Below are positions 1 to 8,593 of a stretch of DNA of 48,432 bases, in pieces. A model generated the notes under the pieces. The model saw nothing but the letters and a program-made list of their open reading frames with translations, did no database searches and was not told where the DNA came from. Position 1 is the stretch's first letter, and each line of letters opens with the position of its first letter. The DNA comes from Candidatus Sumerlaeaceae bacterium (GTDB taxonomy: Bacteria; Sumerlaeota; Sumerlaeia; Sumerlaeales; Sumerlaeaceae), in the NCBI GenBank assembly GCA_019695055.1, contig JAIBAT010000096.1:1-48432 (forward strand), written 5' to 3'. The translations under genes and the position numbers were made by a program.

Positions 1-54
1 AGCCTTGATTCGCTAGAGAAGCAGATCAAGGAGATGACCATGGCCGGTGAGTAG
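1..54 (+). CDS. 3' end of an unidentified gene (partial)
   Basis: An open frame enters from the left edge and ends at a TAG at 52-54, giving the tail SLDSLEKQIKEMTMAGE. It is amphipathic and helix-like, as many protein C-termini are. The gene itself cannot be identified from 17 residues. A GC-rich hairpin lies 65 bp downstream (120-150), which fits the end of a transcription unit. The coding call rests only on the frame and the helical character. Confidence 0.4.
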   Translation, partial: SLDSLEKQIKEMTMAGE

Positions 55-119
55 ACCGCTCGACGACAAGATAAGCAACTGGACTGCGCCGTTTGCGGGG
101 CAGGCCAGTTAGTGAACGA

Positions 120-150
120 GCGCGCCCCTGCAGATCAACGCAGGGCGCGC
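120..150 (+). terminator. GC-rich hairpin, possible terminator
   Basis: GCGCGCCCCTGC (120-131) pairs with GCAGGGCGCGC (140-150) around the loop AGATCAAC, with one bulged C. The stem is strong, but only two T residues follow, so it is a terminator-like hairpin and not a clear intrinsic terminator. It is the only structure I see between the partial gene and the gene at 210. Confidence 0.4.
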
Positions 151-209
151 TTGAGACGTCGCCGAAGCAGTGTGACTTGAAGCAAACTTTAACTGGTGAA
201 TGACCGGGT

Positions 210-986
210 ATGGCTCCTTTGCTCGTAAACCTGCTGATCTCATTTCTCCTTTTTGTCGCCCTGTTGATTGCGCTGGAAGTTGGCCGTCGCATCGGCAAGC
301 GGAAAAAGGTCGACAAGGACGGACTGGGCACCGGCGCGTCCGACGGCGTGGTCTTTGCCGTATTCGGGCTGATTGCCGCGTTCACGTTCTCCACCGCGAC
401 GTCACGCTTCAATGATCGCCGCGAGTTGATCGTTGAACAAGCAAACGCGTTGGGAACCGCACACCTGCGCCTCGATGCCCTTGACCCCGCCGATCGCACC
501 GAAATCCGCCAGCACATGCTGCACTGGGTGGAGCTGTCCCAACGCTACCGCGACGTGGTCAGCGATTCCGCGCGGCTCAGCGAACTGGTTGCGGAAGGCG
601 ACCGCGAGCAGGCGGAAGTCTGGCGACTCGCCGGGACAGCAGTGGAAAAAAAGAATCAGCCCGCGCTTTGGTCGTTCGTCATGTCCCCCCTCAACGACTG
701 GATTGACCTGACCACCAAGCGCAACGCCGTAAGCGATCTGGGTACCCCCACGACCGTGCTTGTGACGTTGATAGCGTTGTCCCTGGTTACCGCCACACTG
801 GCCGGTTTCAATTCCAGCCCCAAACCACGCAGCCGGCTTCACACCTTCGCCTTCGCCGGCATTATCGCGCTGCTCGTTTTCGTTATGCTCGATATGAAAA
901 GCGCGCGCTCCGGACTGATCCGCGTTGATTCCCTCGACCACATATTGGAACAAGTGGGCCAGGGAATACGCGCGCAACTGCAATGA
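210..986 (+). CDS. DUF4239-type (bestrophin-like) integral membrane protein
   Basis: A 258-residue protein with two N-terminal hydrophobic helices (about residues 4-24 and 45-62) and two C-terminal ones (about 175-193 and 210-226). They flank a charged, probably cytosolic, central region of about 110 residues. The arrangement, with the FxxSTATSRFNDRRELIVEQANALGTA segment after the second helix (positions about 56-80), matches the DUF4239 family, annotated as bestrophin-like and possibly ion-conducting; its function is not established. The ATG at 210 has only a weak GGGT upstream. No operon partner: brnT starts 87 bp later behind its own palindrome. The family call is by recall of the pattern. 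Confidence 0.7.
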   Translation: MAPLLVNLLISFLLFVALLIALEVGRRIGKRKKVDKDGLGTGASDGVVFAVFGLIAAFTFSTATSRFNDRRELIVEQANALGTAHLRLDALDPADRTEIRQHMLHWVELSQRYRDVVSDSARLSELVAEGDREQAEVWRLAGTAVEKKNQPALWSFVMSPLNDWIDLTTKRNAVSDLGTPTTVLVTLIALSLVTATLAGFNSSPKPRSRLHTFAFAGIIALLVFVMLDMKSARSGLIRVDSLDHILEQVGQGIRAQLQ

Positions 987-1039
987 AGGAACAATAGAAA
1001 ACTTAAAAGCTGGACGCCTTCCGAGTAATCTTGCTTGAA

Positions 1040-1056
1040 TATTGCCAATAGCAATA
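1040..1056. promoter_or_regulatory. Palindrome upstream of brnTA, probable autoregulatory operator
   Basis: TATTGC-CAATA-GCAATA is a perfect 6-bp inverted repeat with a 5-nt centre, ending 17 bp before the brnT start. It lies among sequences that could serve as promoter elements (TTGAAT at 1035 and TATGCT at 1060, with a loose 19-bp spacer). BrnA-type antitoxins are known to repress their own operons, so an operator here is expected; that BrnA binds this site is an inference. Confidence 0.5.
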
Positions 1057-1073
1057 CGTTATGCTCACGATGA

Positions 1074-1358
1074 ATGATGCGTTTCGATTGGGACACCAAT
1101 AAGGCCGCGACCAATCTTCGAAAACATGGCGTCTCTTTCCAAGAGGCGTCCACGGTCTTTGCGGATGAAAATGCCCGGTTGAAAAGCGACTTGGATCATT
1201 CCGAGCAGGAATTCAGGTTCATCCTCCTCGGTTTGAGCGCCAGGTTTCGTGTTGTCGTAGTTTGCCATTGTTACCGGGAGAATGACACCGTCATACGAAT
1301 CATCTCCGCTCGCAAGGCGACATCCAAGGAACGAGATCAATACTGGAGCTATCTATGA
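1074..1358 (+). CDS. brnT: BrnT-family toxin (DUF497)
   Basis: A 94-residue protein with the BrnT pattern: FDWDTNKAATNLRKHGVSFQEA near the N-terminus (positions 4-25), the F-A-D-E turn, a central hydrophobic strand and the C-terminal IRIISARKATSKERDQY block (about 75-89). BrnT is a RelE-fold ribonuclease toxin that inhibits translation until bound by its antitoxin. Two adjacent ATGs (1074, 1077) could start it. It overlaps the antitoxin gene by 4 bp (ATGA at 1355-1358), so the two are translationally coupled. Toxin-first order is usual for brnTA. The family assignment is firm; activity is inferred. Confidence 0.88.
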   Translation: MMRFDWDTNKAATNLRKHGVSFQEASTVFADENARLKSDLDHSEQEFRFILLGLSARFRVVVVCHCYRENDTVIRIISARKATSKERDQYWSYL

Positions 1359-1564
1359 AGAAAGAATACGATTTTTCCGATTCCGTGCGCAATCCGTACG
1401 CCAAACACTTTCGCAAGGCCGTCACGATTCGCCTCGGAACAGATGTCATAGCCTATTTCAAGGCTCAGGCCAAAGAGACCGGGGTCCCCTACCAAAACCT
1501 GATCAACCTCTACCTACGCGATTGCGCGCAATCTGGGAAAAAGCTTGGCCTTAAGTGGGCGTGA
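1355..1564 (+). CDS. brnA: BrnA/CopG-like antitoxin
   Basis: A 69-residue protein starting MKKEYDFSDSVRNPYAKHF, then VTIRLGTDVIAYFKAQAKETGVPYQNLINLYLRDCA (about residues 24-58). This is the ribbon-helix-helix DNA-binding core of BrnA/CopG-type antitoxins. It should neutralise BrnT and, with it, repress the operon through the palindrome at 1040-1056. The start overlaps the brnT stop by 4 bp. The open reading ends 70 bp before the non-coding element copy A. Confidence 0.85.
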   Translation: MKKEYDFSDSVRNPYAKHFRKAVTIRLGTDVIAYFKAQAKETGVPYQNLINLYLRDCAQSGKKLGLKWA

Positions 1565-1633
1565 CAGCAGACCGATGAAAACAACCCATCCCCTTTGCGT
1601 ATCTTTTGCGTCATTGCGTTGGCATAGCCCCCC
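1565..1633. other. Intergenic spacer between brnA and element copy A
   Basis: No coding sequence, clear terminator or recognisable motif was seen. An open frame continuing into 1606-1914 has no ribosome-binding site and no recognisable product, and it crosses the non-coding blocks shared with copy B, so it is not called as a gene. Confidence 0.4.
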
Positions 1634-1916
1634 ATCATTTCATGGGTCTGGTAGAGGTTCTAAGCGGTCATAAGGGAATAGGCAAACCCATTTCCCCTGT
1701 GCTATACCCATCCTCAGTTAAGTCGCCCGATCTCTATCCCCACGTGTGCCGCGCATGGCACGGAGGGATGGGAAACACCCAGGTGCATCGGGCATCGTTC
1801 TTTGACATGACCACCAGACCAGAAGCACAACCCAACCTCCCCCTGCCCAACTGCCCCGATTCTCTTTCGCCTTTTTCGCGTGTTTCGCGGGCAAAAAAGA
1901 GCTCTTTCACGTGAAT

Positions 1917-1963
1917 TTGGATCGGTTTAAATACGCATTAATTTGCAGTTTAGATCGATTTAA
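1917..1963. promoter_or_regulatory. Two palindromic boxes, consensus TTRRAYCGRTTTAA, in copy A
   Basis: TTGGATCGGTTTAA (1917-1930) and TTAGATCGATTTAA (1950-1963) are related 14-mers whose centres are 33 bp apart, close to three helical turns. Copy B has an equivalent pair with 34-bp spacing. The consensus is close to a perfect palindrome, which suits a dimeric DNA-binding protein. No regulator can be named. Confidence 0.45.
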
Positions 1964-2020
1964 ACCGCACCTTGAAAATTGCAAAATATTGATAATGATA
2001 GACTTACAAACAAACGCGTA

Positions 2021-2045
2021 CCCCCCCCCTCCCCCTCCCCCCCCC
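2021..2045 (+). repeat. C9-T-C5-T-C9 tract (G-quadruplex-capable on the minus strand)
   Basis: The tract is 25 nt long and 23 of its bases are C. The complementary strand is G9-A-G5-A-G9, which can form a G-quadruplex. A run of nine C is also prone to slippage. The same kind of tract, in the same orientation relative to the element, ends copy B. Confidence 0.75.
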
Positions 2046-2046
2046 T

Positions 2047-2265
2047 CGTCGTGCGGGAAGGAAGCCCTTATGGAAGGAGCGATGGACTATGACTCCTCCC
2101 TAAGGTGGACCTTCCAGCGGTGGGCGAGGAATCCCTGATTCTTCTGTTTAGGCTCGGGCCGCCTCACATTTCCGCTGTTTATGAATTTTAGCAACACCCC
2201 TCAGTAATGCTCCCTTCGGCTGAGAGGCCCATCACTGTCTTTTTTACGTTTTTTGGAGGTTGAAA
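2047..2265 (+). other. Leader region before rpmF
   Basis: No convincing gene lies between the C-rich tract and rpmF. Near the 3' end CCTCAG (about 2199) can pair with CTGAGAGG (about 2219-2226) around an 18-nt loop, followed by CTTTTTTACGTTTTTT. This could be a weak attenuator or leader structure for the ribosomal protein gene. GGAGG at 2255-2259 is the ribosome-binding site of rpmF, 6 nt before its ATG. Confidence 0.4.
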
Positions 2266-2463
2266 ATGCCAGTTCCAAGGCGACGCCATTGCAGCGCAAG
2301 AACCAAGCGTGGGCGTACCCATAAGAAGCTGACCGCCGTGGCCGGAATGGTCGAATGCAAGGTCTGCAACGCCCTGCGCATTCCCCATCACGTCTGCCCC
2401 GAGTGCGGCGATTACAATGGCCGCCAGATTGGCAAGGACAACCGCCCGGCCGCCAATTCCTGA
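2266..2463 (+). CDS. rpmF: 50S ribosomal protein L32
   Basis: A 65-residue protein beginning MPVPRRRHC, with two CxxC pairs (CKVC and CPEC) that form the zinc-ribbon of the zinc-binding L32 form, and the IPHHVCPECGDYNGR block typical of the family. It is a component of the large ribosomal subunit. The ATG at 2266 is chosen over a TTG at 2260 because GGAGG lies 6 nt upstream of it. rpmF followed by plsX is a widespread gene order; here a strong terminator lies between them. Confidence 0.95.
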   Translation: MPVPRRRHCSARTKRGRTHKKLTAVAGMVECKVCNALRIPHHVCPECGDYNGRQIGKDNRPAANS

Positions 2464-2492
2464 TCCAACAGTTCATCGGGAAACAATGTTTG

Positions 2493-2537
2493 ACCGTGGT
2501 TTCGTACCTTTGGTATCGGAACCACGGTTTTGTTTTT
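2493..2537 (+). terminator. Intrinsic terminator after rpmF
   Basis: ACCGTGGTT (2493-2501) pairs with AACCACGGT (2520-2528); inside it TACC pairs with GGTA. TTTTGTTTTT follows at 2528-2537. A long stem plus a T-tract is the classical intrinsic form. It should end or attenuate transcription between rpmF and plsX. Confidence 0.85.
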
Positions 2538-2645
2538 ACAGGTTGGTTTTTGCGCACATATCCAGTGATTCCGCAATCCCCCAGTTGTGCCCTGTCCCGC
2601 GCTCAGTCCGTGCGGGTTTTAACATCCTGATTTTGGGATAGGACC

Positions 2646-3767
2646 ATGAGCAGCCGAATTGCCAAACTCCGCGAGGAAGTTCGCCAGCGCCGAAAGGAAC
2701 GGGCACGCAAGCCCACAACCATCGCGCTGGACGCCATGGGCACGGACCACGGCCCCGAGGAACTGCTGCGCGGGGCCTTTGACGCCATCAACCTCATCCC
2801 CACGCTTACCGTTATCGCCACCGGCCCCAAGGATCGCCTGCATTCCATATTGAAGCATCACGGGTGGGCCCACGAGCGCATCCAAATCGAAAACGCCACC
2901 CAGGTGGTCGAGATGAAGGAAAGCCCGAAGGACTCGCTGCGTAAGCGCGATTCTTCCGTGGCGGTGGCCGCGAAGCTGGTAAAGGAGGGCCGCGCGGCCG
3001 GCATGGTTTCCCCGGGCAACACCGGCGCCACCATGGCCGTGGCCATGTTCCAGTGGCGCACCCTGCCCGGCATCAGCCGCCCGGCCATTGCGGCCTTTAT
3101 CCCGCACCCCAAGCACCCGTGCATCTTCCTCGATGCCGGTGCCAACGTGGATTGCCGCTCGAATCACATGTTTCACTTTGGCATCATGGGCGCCGTTTAC
3201 TCGCGCTACATGTTCCATTGCCGCAACCCGCGGGTCGGCTTGCTGTCCGTAGGCGAGGAGGACTCCAAGGGGAATGAACTGGTGTTTGAGACGCAGGAAC
3301 TGTTTCGGGATTCCACCCTCAATTTCCGCGGAAACGCCGAGGGACGCGACCTTTTCAAGGGCCAGTTCGACGTCATCGTCTGCGACGGTTTCGTCGGCAA
3401 CGTCATGCTGAAATTCGGCGAGGCCCTCGTGGAGTTCATTTTCGAGCATCTGAAGTCAGAGATTCAAAACAGCGTGGTCTCCCAGCTCGGTGCCCTCGCC
3501 ATGATGCCCGTTTTCAGGAACTTCAAGAAGACCGTGGATTACAGCGAGTACGGTGGCGCCCCCCTGCTGGGCCTGAATGGCAACTGCATCATCTGCCATG
3601 GTTCCAGCAAGGCCAAGGCCATCACCAATGCCCTCCGAACGGCCGATGACCTCGTCGGCGCGCGTGTGAATCAGCACATCACCGAGCTTGTGGAGAAGAA
3701 CGCCCACTGCAATCCATCCAAAATGGGCAGGAAAGACGACCCGCCAGCCCAAGGTGGCCACAAGTAG
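2646..3767 (+). CDS. plsX: Phosphate acyltransferase PlsX
   Basis: A 373-residue protein. PlsX converts acyl-ACP and phosphate to acyl-phosphate, the acyl donor for membrane phospholipid synthesis. Family motifs: IALDAMGTDHGPEELLRG near residue 26, VSPGNTGATMA (about residues 121-131), FLDAGANVDC (about 161-170) and VCDGFVGNVMLK (about 245-256). The protein begins with about 25 basic residues before the usual N-terminus, which is longer than typical. ATG 2646 follows an AGGA. Transcription may come from its own promoter because of the upstream terminator; secA follows after 210 bp. Confidence 0.95.
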   Translation: MSSRIAKLREEVRQRRKERARKPTTIALDAMGTDHGPEELLRGAFDAINLIPTLTVIATGPKDRLHSILKHHGWAHERIQIENATQVVEMKESPKDSLRKRDSSVAVAAKLVKEGRAAGMVSPGNTGATMAVAMFQWRTLPGISRPAIAAFIPHPKHPCIFLDAGANVDCRSNHMFHFGIMGAVYSRYMFHCRNPRVGLLSVGEEDSKGNELVFETQELFRDSTLNFRGNAEGRDLFKGQFDVIVCDGFVGNVMLKFGEALVEFIFEHLKSEIQNSVVSQLGALAMMPVFRNFKKTVDYSEYGGAPLLGLNGNCIICHGSSKAKAITNALRTADDLVGARVNQHITELVEKNAHCNPSKMGRKDDPPAQGGHK

Positions 3768-3810
3768 AGGCCCGGTGGAGCACACCCAGGGCCCAAATAT
3801 TTGATTTTCA

Positions 3811-3829
3811 CCGGGGTAACTCCCCCCGG
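3811..3829 (+). terminator. Weak hairpin between plsX and secA
   Basis: CCGGGG pairs with CCCCGG around TAACTCC. No T-tract follows, so read-through into secA is likely. Nothing else was recognised in the 210-bp gap 3768-3977. Confidence 0.3.
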
Positions 3830-3977
3830 CAGCATTCCTGACTGTTTTCGAGTGTTCCACGCTCCGGCAAAATGGCCGCATTCATCCCACGCAATGAACC
3901 TTGCGGGGCGCGGTTTGTAAGTCTGCCGGACGAACAATTCAGCAACCGGCCCCCAGGGGCCCCAAAGGCACGATAAG

Positions 3978-6900
3978 ATGTTCGGTTTCATTACGAAGTT
4001 GTTTGGCAACAAGCAGGCTCGCGACATGCGGAAGATTCTCCCCATCGTGGACGAGATCAACGCGTATTACGAGGAATACCAGAACCTGACTGACGAGGAA
4101 CTGCGCGCCAAGACCGCCGAGTTCAAGCAGCGCTATCAGGACGGGGAAAGCCTCGACGACCTGCTGCCCGAAGCCTTTGCAACCATCAAGGATGCCTGCC
4201 GCCGCCACGTCGGCCAGAAGTGGGAAGCCGCTGGGATTGAAATCACCTGGGACATGATCCCGTTTGATGTGCAGCTTGCCGGCGCCACGGTGCTCCACCA
4301 AGGCAAGATCGCCGAAATGGCGACCGGTGAAGGAAAGACCCTCGTTGCCATCATGGCGCTTTACCTGAACGCGCTCGCCGGAGAAGGCGTTCACCTCATC
4401 ACGGTCAACGACTACCTCGCCCGCCGCGACAGCGAGTGGATGGGCAAGATCTTCGAGTTTCTCGGCCTCACCATCGGCTGCCTGGACAAAACTGAGTCGA
4501 GCACCCCCGAACGACGCGCCATGTACGAGTGCGACATCACCTACGGCACCAATCACGAATTCGGATTCGATTACCTGCGTGACAACATGGTGCACGAGGC
4601 CAACCAGGTCGTTCAGCGACGCGGCCACTTCTTTGCCATCGTGGACGAAGTGGATAACATCCTCATCGACGAGGCCCGCACGCCGCTCATCATCAGCGGC
4701 CCCGTGGATCGCAGCACGCACCGCTACGACGAGATCAAGCCCATCGTGTTTGACCTCGTCCGCAAGCAGAACGAGCTGGTCAATCGCCTGGTCTCCGACG
4801 CCGAGAAGATCATGCGCAGCCCGGAAGGGTTGACCTGGGACGCCGGCCTTATGCTGCTTCGCGCCCAGCGCGGTCTGCCCAAGCACAAGAAGCTCGCCAA
4901 GATCCGCGGTGAGGCTGGCGTGCAGGCTATGATCGAGAAGGTGGAGTTGCGTTACCTCGGCGAGAAGCGCATGAACGAGGTGGACGAGTCCCTTTACTAC
5001 GTCATCGACGAAAAGGGCCACCAGATTGACCTTACGGAAATGGGCCGCACGGCGCTTGCCCCGAAGAACCCCAAACTGTGGGAACTCCCCGACACAGTTG
5101 AGGAAATCGCCGCCGTTGGTGCCGGTGACTATGACGTCATTGAGCTGAAGGATGGTCGCAAGGTCCTGCTTACTGGTACAAAGGAAGAGCGCGCCGCCGC
5201 CCGCAAGCCCAATGGCGATTATGAGATTCATCGCCACGATGGAATCCAGGAAGTGGATGCCGTGCTCATCGAGCGCGTTGTGCCCGGAACGGAATCCAGC
5301 CCCGACGAAGTCGAGGTTATCAAGGAAGTCATCCGCGCCGAGCACGGTGTTCAGAGCGAAAAACTCCATAACATCGCGCAGCTTCTGCGCGCCTACTCGC
5401 TTTACGAAAAGGACGTGGAGTACGTCGTTCAGGACAACAAGGTCGTCATCGTGGACGAGTTCACCGGCCGCCTCATGCACGGGCGCCGCTGGAGCGACGG
5501 CCTGCACCAGGCCGTGGAATGCAAGGAAGGCGTCGAGATTGAGATCGAGACGCAGACCCTCGCCACCGTCACTCTGCAGAACTACTTCCGCATGTACAAG
5601 AAGCTCGCCGGCATGACCGGCACCGCCGAAACCGAGGCGGCCGAGTTTTCGCACACTTACAAGACAGATGTCGTCGTGGTCCCCACGAACCGGCGCTGCA
5701 TCCGCAGCGACGAAAACGATGTCATCTATAAGACGCGCAAGGAGAAGTACGCCGCCATCATCGGCGAAGTGGAGCGCTGCCATGCCGAGAAGTTCCCCGT
5801 CCTGGTGGGCACCGTCAGCGTCGAGGCCAGCGAACTCCTGAGCAAGATGCTGCAGCGCAAGAACATTCCACACAACGTGTTGAACGCCAAGAACCACCAG
5901 CGCGAAGCCGAGATCGTTCGCTTCGCAGGCCAGCCTGGCGCCGTAACCATCGCCACCAACATGGCGGGCCGCGGAACGGACATCAAGCTCCACCCCGACG
6001 TGATCCAGCGGGATGATTCCGGCAATCCCGTAGCCGGAGGCCTGCAAGTCATTGGTACCGAACGCCACGAGGCGCGACGCATCGACCGCCAGCTCCGTGG
6101 CCGTTCAGGCCGTCAGGGCGACCCGGGGCGATCCAAGTTCTTCCTGTCCCTTGAGGATGACCTCATGCGCCTCTTCGGTGGCGAACGCATCGCCCGAATC
6201 ATGGACCGCATGGGTCTTCAGGAAGGCGAGGAAATCACCCACGGCCTGGTGACCAAGTCCATCGAACGCGCCCAGAAAAAGGTGGAAACCAAGAACTTCG
6301 AGATCCGCAAGCGCACATTGGATTATGACTTGGTCATGAACTCCCAGCGCGAAGCCATTTATGGCCTCCGCAAGGATGCGCTGATGAACGACGACCTGAA
6401 GGAACTTGTCCTTTCCGTTCATCACTCGGCCATCCGCGAGATGTTCCGCGATTTCGGCGATGTCACCAAGCCCATCGAGGATTGGGATATCAACGGCCTG
6501 CTTGGCCTTCTCCAGCGCACGATTCCCTACGCGGAGTTCGAAAACCTGAAAGGCACGGTGGACAGCCACGACGGTGATGGACTCCTTGCAAAGATCATGG
6601 AGCGCGTCGAGCAGGCATACGATGCGAAGCGCGCGCAACTCGGCGACGACCTGATGACGCGCCTAGCCCGCTGGGTCATCCTGCGGCGCATCGACACAAA
6701 CTGGATCGACCACCTGCTGGCCATCGACGAACTTCGCGAAAGCACCGGTTGGCGCGGTTATGCCCAGCTTGACCCCATCAATGAGTTCAAGCGCGAAGCC
6801 TCACTCCTGTTCGAAGACCTGCTTGTTCGCGTTCACAAGGAAGTGTTGGAGCACTTCTTCCTGACCCAGCCAGCCATCCAGCAAATGGAGCAGCCGGAGC

Positions 6901-7145
6901 AGAACATCGGCGCGTTGGAAACCGGCCGCGGCGAGCTCGAACCGCTTGCCGGGGAAGCTCCGACTGAGGAGGAACTGGAGCAGATGGCCGAGGGCGATGG
7001 CAATGGACGACATCCAGCCGGTCGCTCGGTTCCCCAGAACGTGCCGATTCGGTCCCAGCACAAGGTCGGGCGAAACGATCCGTGCCCCTGCGGAAGCGGG
7101 AAGAAATACAAGAAGTGCTGCGGCTCCGCAGCGGGTGAAGACTAG
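3978..7145 (+). CDS. secA: Preprotein translocase ATPase SecA
   Basis: A 1055-residue motor ATPase that drives unfolded preproteins through SecYEG. Seen: Walker A in [11 protein letters not shown] (about residues 113-123), the helicase motif [20 protein letters not shown] (about 222-241), [30 protein letters not shown], and [11 protein letters not shown] followed by [25 protein letters not shown]. At the C-terminus is the zinc-binding SEC-C motif [19 protein letters not shown]. It is longer than the roughly 900-residue E. coli protein, mainly through a larger region between about residues 270 and 450, as in SecA of several other phyla. Its TAG stop overlaps the hldE stop on the other strand (CTAG, 7142-7145). 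Confidence 0.97.
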   Translation: MFGFITKLFGNKQARDMRKILPIVDEINAYYEEYQNLTDEELRAKTAEFKQRYQDGESLDDLLPEAFATIKDACRRHVGQKWEAAGIEITWDMIPFDVQLAGATVLHQGKIAEMATGEGKTLVAIMALYLNALAGEGVHLITVNDYLARRDSEWMGKIFEFLGLTIGCLDKTESSTPERRAMYECDITYGTNHEFGFDYLRDNMVHEANQVVQRRGHFFAIVDEVDNILIDEARTPLIISGPVDRSTHRYDEIKPIVFDLVRKQNELVNRLVSDAEKIMRSPEGLTWDAGLMLLRAQRGLPKHKKLAKIRGEAGVQAMIEKVELRYLGEKRMNEVDESLYYVIDEKGHQIDLTEMGRTALAPKNPKLWELPDTVEEIAAVGAGDYDVIELKDGRKVLLTGTKEERAAARKPNGDYEIHRHDGIQEVDAVLIERVVPGTESSPDEVEVIKEVIRAEHGVQSEKLHNIAQLLRAYSLYEKDVEYVVQDNKVVIVDEFTGRLMHGRRWSDGLHQAVECKEGVEIEIETQTLATVTLQNYFRMYKKLAGMTGTAETEAAEFSHTYKTDVVVVPTNRRCIRSDENDVIYKTRKEKYAAIIGEVERCHAEKFPVLVGTVSVEASELLSKMLQRKNIPHNVLNAKNHQREAEIVRFAGQPGAVTIATNMAGRGTDIKLHPDVIQRDDSGNPVAGGLQVIGTERHEARRIDRQLRGRSGRQGDPGRSKFFLSLEDDLMRLFGGERIARIMDRMGLQEGEEITHGLVTKSIERAQKKVETKNFEIRKRTLDYDLVMNSQREAIYGLRKDALMNDDLKELVLSVHHSAIREMFRDFGDVTKPIEDWDINGLLGLLQRTIPYAEFENLKGTVDSHDGDGLLAKIMERVEQAYDAKRAQLGDDLMTRLARWVILRRIDTNWIDHLLAIDELRESTGWRGYAQLDPINEFKREASLLFEDLLVRVHKEVLEHFFLTQPAIQQMEQPEQNIGALETGRGELEPLAGEAPTEEELEQMAEGDGNGRHPAGRSVPQNVPIRSQHKVGRNDPCPCGSGKKYKKCCGSAAGED

Positions 7146-8593
7146 GACTTCATCTGGCCGATAAGGTTGTCGGTGGAGATGTTTTCCAACAATTCCAGCC
7201 GGACCACCTTTCCGCCGTAAGCCTCGACGATTTCGTGCCCTTCCACCTGTTCGTAGGAGTAGTTGCTACCCTTCACCAGCACGTCAGGTTTGATGGTTTC
7301 GAGGAGGTTGTGGGGCGTATCGTCGGAAAACAGCACGATGTGATCCACCGCTTCCATTGCGGCTAGCAACCGCAGACGCTGGTTCTGTTTGATGATGGGC
7401 CTCGGGGCTCCCTTGAGCCGGGCAATGACTTCATCGGTATTCGTGGCCAGGATCAGCACGTCACCCAGCGCCCGCGCTGACTGCAGGAAGGAAACGTGCC
7501 CCGCATGGATGAAGTCGAAACATCCATTGGTAAAAACTATTTTCTTGTTCGCGGCGCGCAGCCGTTCCACCACGGTGGCAAGGCTGGAAACGGTGCAAAT
7601 CTTTCGCGCCGAGGAATCACCCCGGGCAACCGCGATCAGTTCCGACGGGAGCACGGTGGCCACGCCACTCTTGGCCACCACAATCCCCGCGGCGGCATTG
7701 GCGAGTTCCGCTGATGGCTGCAAGCCAAGCCCCGTGGCAACCCCCATCGCCAAGTGGGCGACGAAGGTGTCGCCGGCGCCGGTCACGTCAAAGACCTCCC
7801 GCGCTGTCGCCGCCACAAACTGGGCATCCTGCTCCTTGGGAAACAGGGCCAAGCCCTCGCTCCCGCGGGTAATGACCACGCAGTCACAGTCCGTAAGTTT
7901 CTGAATCGCCTCGGCGGCCTTTTTCAGGCCTTCTGGCGTATTTGTCGGAAAGCCAGTGGCCTCCTGGGCTTCGCGGGCATTGGGAGTTAGTGCGAAACAT
8001 CCGCGGTATCGGGCGTAATCCCGGCCTTTGGGGTCCACAAACACCGGCACCCCCTTTTGCCGGGCTGCGACCATGAAATCGGCAAGGAAATCCGGCGGCA
8101 GGCACCCTTTGCCATAGTCGGAAACGACTGCAGCACCGCACCCTTTAAGGGCACTGATGCTGGATTGGAGGAGCTTCTTAAGGGTCTCAGCCGCCACGGG
8201 AGCCGAGTTCTCGCGATCAACCCGTATCATCTGCTGGCCCTGGGCCACGACACGGGTTTTGGTGGTTGTTGGTCGGCCAGAATCAGTGGCTATACCCTTG
8301 GTATCAATGTTTAGCGCCCTGAGTTGGGAAACCAGCAATTGGCCATTGGCGTCATTCCCTACAACGCCTGCCAGGAGGGCCGAGCAACCGGCATCCCGGA
8401 CGTTCCGGGCCACGTTGGCGGCTCCGCCGGGCAGGTTTTCCTCGGAATTGCACAGGACAACAGGAACCGGCGCCTCTGGGGACACGCGGTCGGTGGTTCC
8501 CTTGATGTAGTGATCAAGGATAAGGTCGCCAACCACAAGCACTTTGGTCTCGGATAGGGCATTTTGGAACTGCTCAACATTCGGCAAAGCCAT
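7142..8593 (-). CDS. hldE: Bifunctional heptose-7-phosphate kinase / heptose-1-phosphate adenylyltransferase
   Basis: A 483-residue two-domain protein. Residues 1-320 are a PfkB/ribokinase fold: [12 protein letters not shown] at the start, the GGAANVARN motif and [11 protein letters not shown] with the catalytic Asp. From about 345 a cytidylyltransferase-like domain contains [17 protein letters not shown] (the HIGH-like motif) and [11 protein letters not shown]. The enzyme makes ADP-heptose for the LPS inner core (two steps, with GmhB between them). No gmhA, gmhB or hldD is present here. It implies an outer membrane with heptose-containing LPS. It is convergent with secA, and their stops overlap. 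Confidence 0.94.
   Translation of the reverse strand: MALPNVEQFQNALSETKVLVVGDLILDHYIKGTTDRVSPEAPVPVVLCNSEENLPGGAANVARNVRDAGCSALLAGVVGNDANGQLLVSQLRALNIDTKGIATDSGRPTTTKTRVVAQGQQMIRVDRENSAPVAAETLKKLLQSSISALKGCGAAVVSDYGKGCLPPDFLADFMVAARQKGVPVFVDPKGRDYARYRGCFALTPNAREAQEATGFPTNTPEGLKKAAEAIQKLTDCDCVVITRGSEGLALFPKEQDAQFVAATAREVFDVTGAGDTFVAHLAMGVATGLGLQPSAELANAAAGIVVAKSGVATVLPSELIAVARGDSSARKICTVSSLATVVERLRAANKKIVFTNGCFDFIHAGHVSFLQSARALGDVLILATNTDEVIARLKGAPRPIIKQNQRLRLLAAMEAVDHIVLFSDDTPHNLLETIKPDVLVKGSNYSYEQVEGHEIVEAYGGKVVRLELLENISTDNLIGQMKS

Larger units (their letters stand above)
1634..2046 (+). ncRNA. Copy A of an unnamed structured non-coding element
   Basis: This segment is related to 32151-32545 read on the minus strand. 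Shared blocks, in order: 1671-1727 (TAAGGGAATAGGCAAACC ... AGTTAAGTCGCC); 1797-1811 (GTTCTTTGACATGAC); 1908-1930 (TCACG ... TTGGATCGGTTTAA); 1987-1999 (ATATTGATAATGA); and a C-rich tract at 2021-2045. The 69-nt spacer between the first two blocks differs from copy B in sequence but has the same length. It can fold into a nested hairpin: 1731-1740 with 1765-1773, and GTGCC 1746-1750 with GGCAC 1757-1761. A short palindrome AAAGAGCTCTTT is at 1896-1907. No match to RNase P, tmRNA, SRP or 6S RNA was recognised. A structured RNA or leader is inferred; a dispersed repeat is the alternative. Confidence 0.55.

Noticed and set aside
1606..1914. 102-residue open frame in element A
   Set aside because: Lacks a ribosome-binding site and crosses blocks shared with copy B that are not open in the same way there; non-coding structure fits better.
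1634..2046. Insertion sequence or prophage as explanation for elements A and B
   Set aside because: No transposase, integrase, terminal repeats or target duplications found in either copy.
2619..3449. 276-residue open frame antisense to plsX
   Set aside because: Shadow of plsX, with no independent signals.
3939..6068. 709-residue open frame antisense to secA
   Set aside because: Its reverse strand is a clear SecA; the long frame follows from codon bias, and the peptide has no family character.
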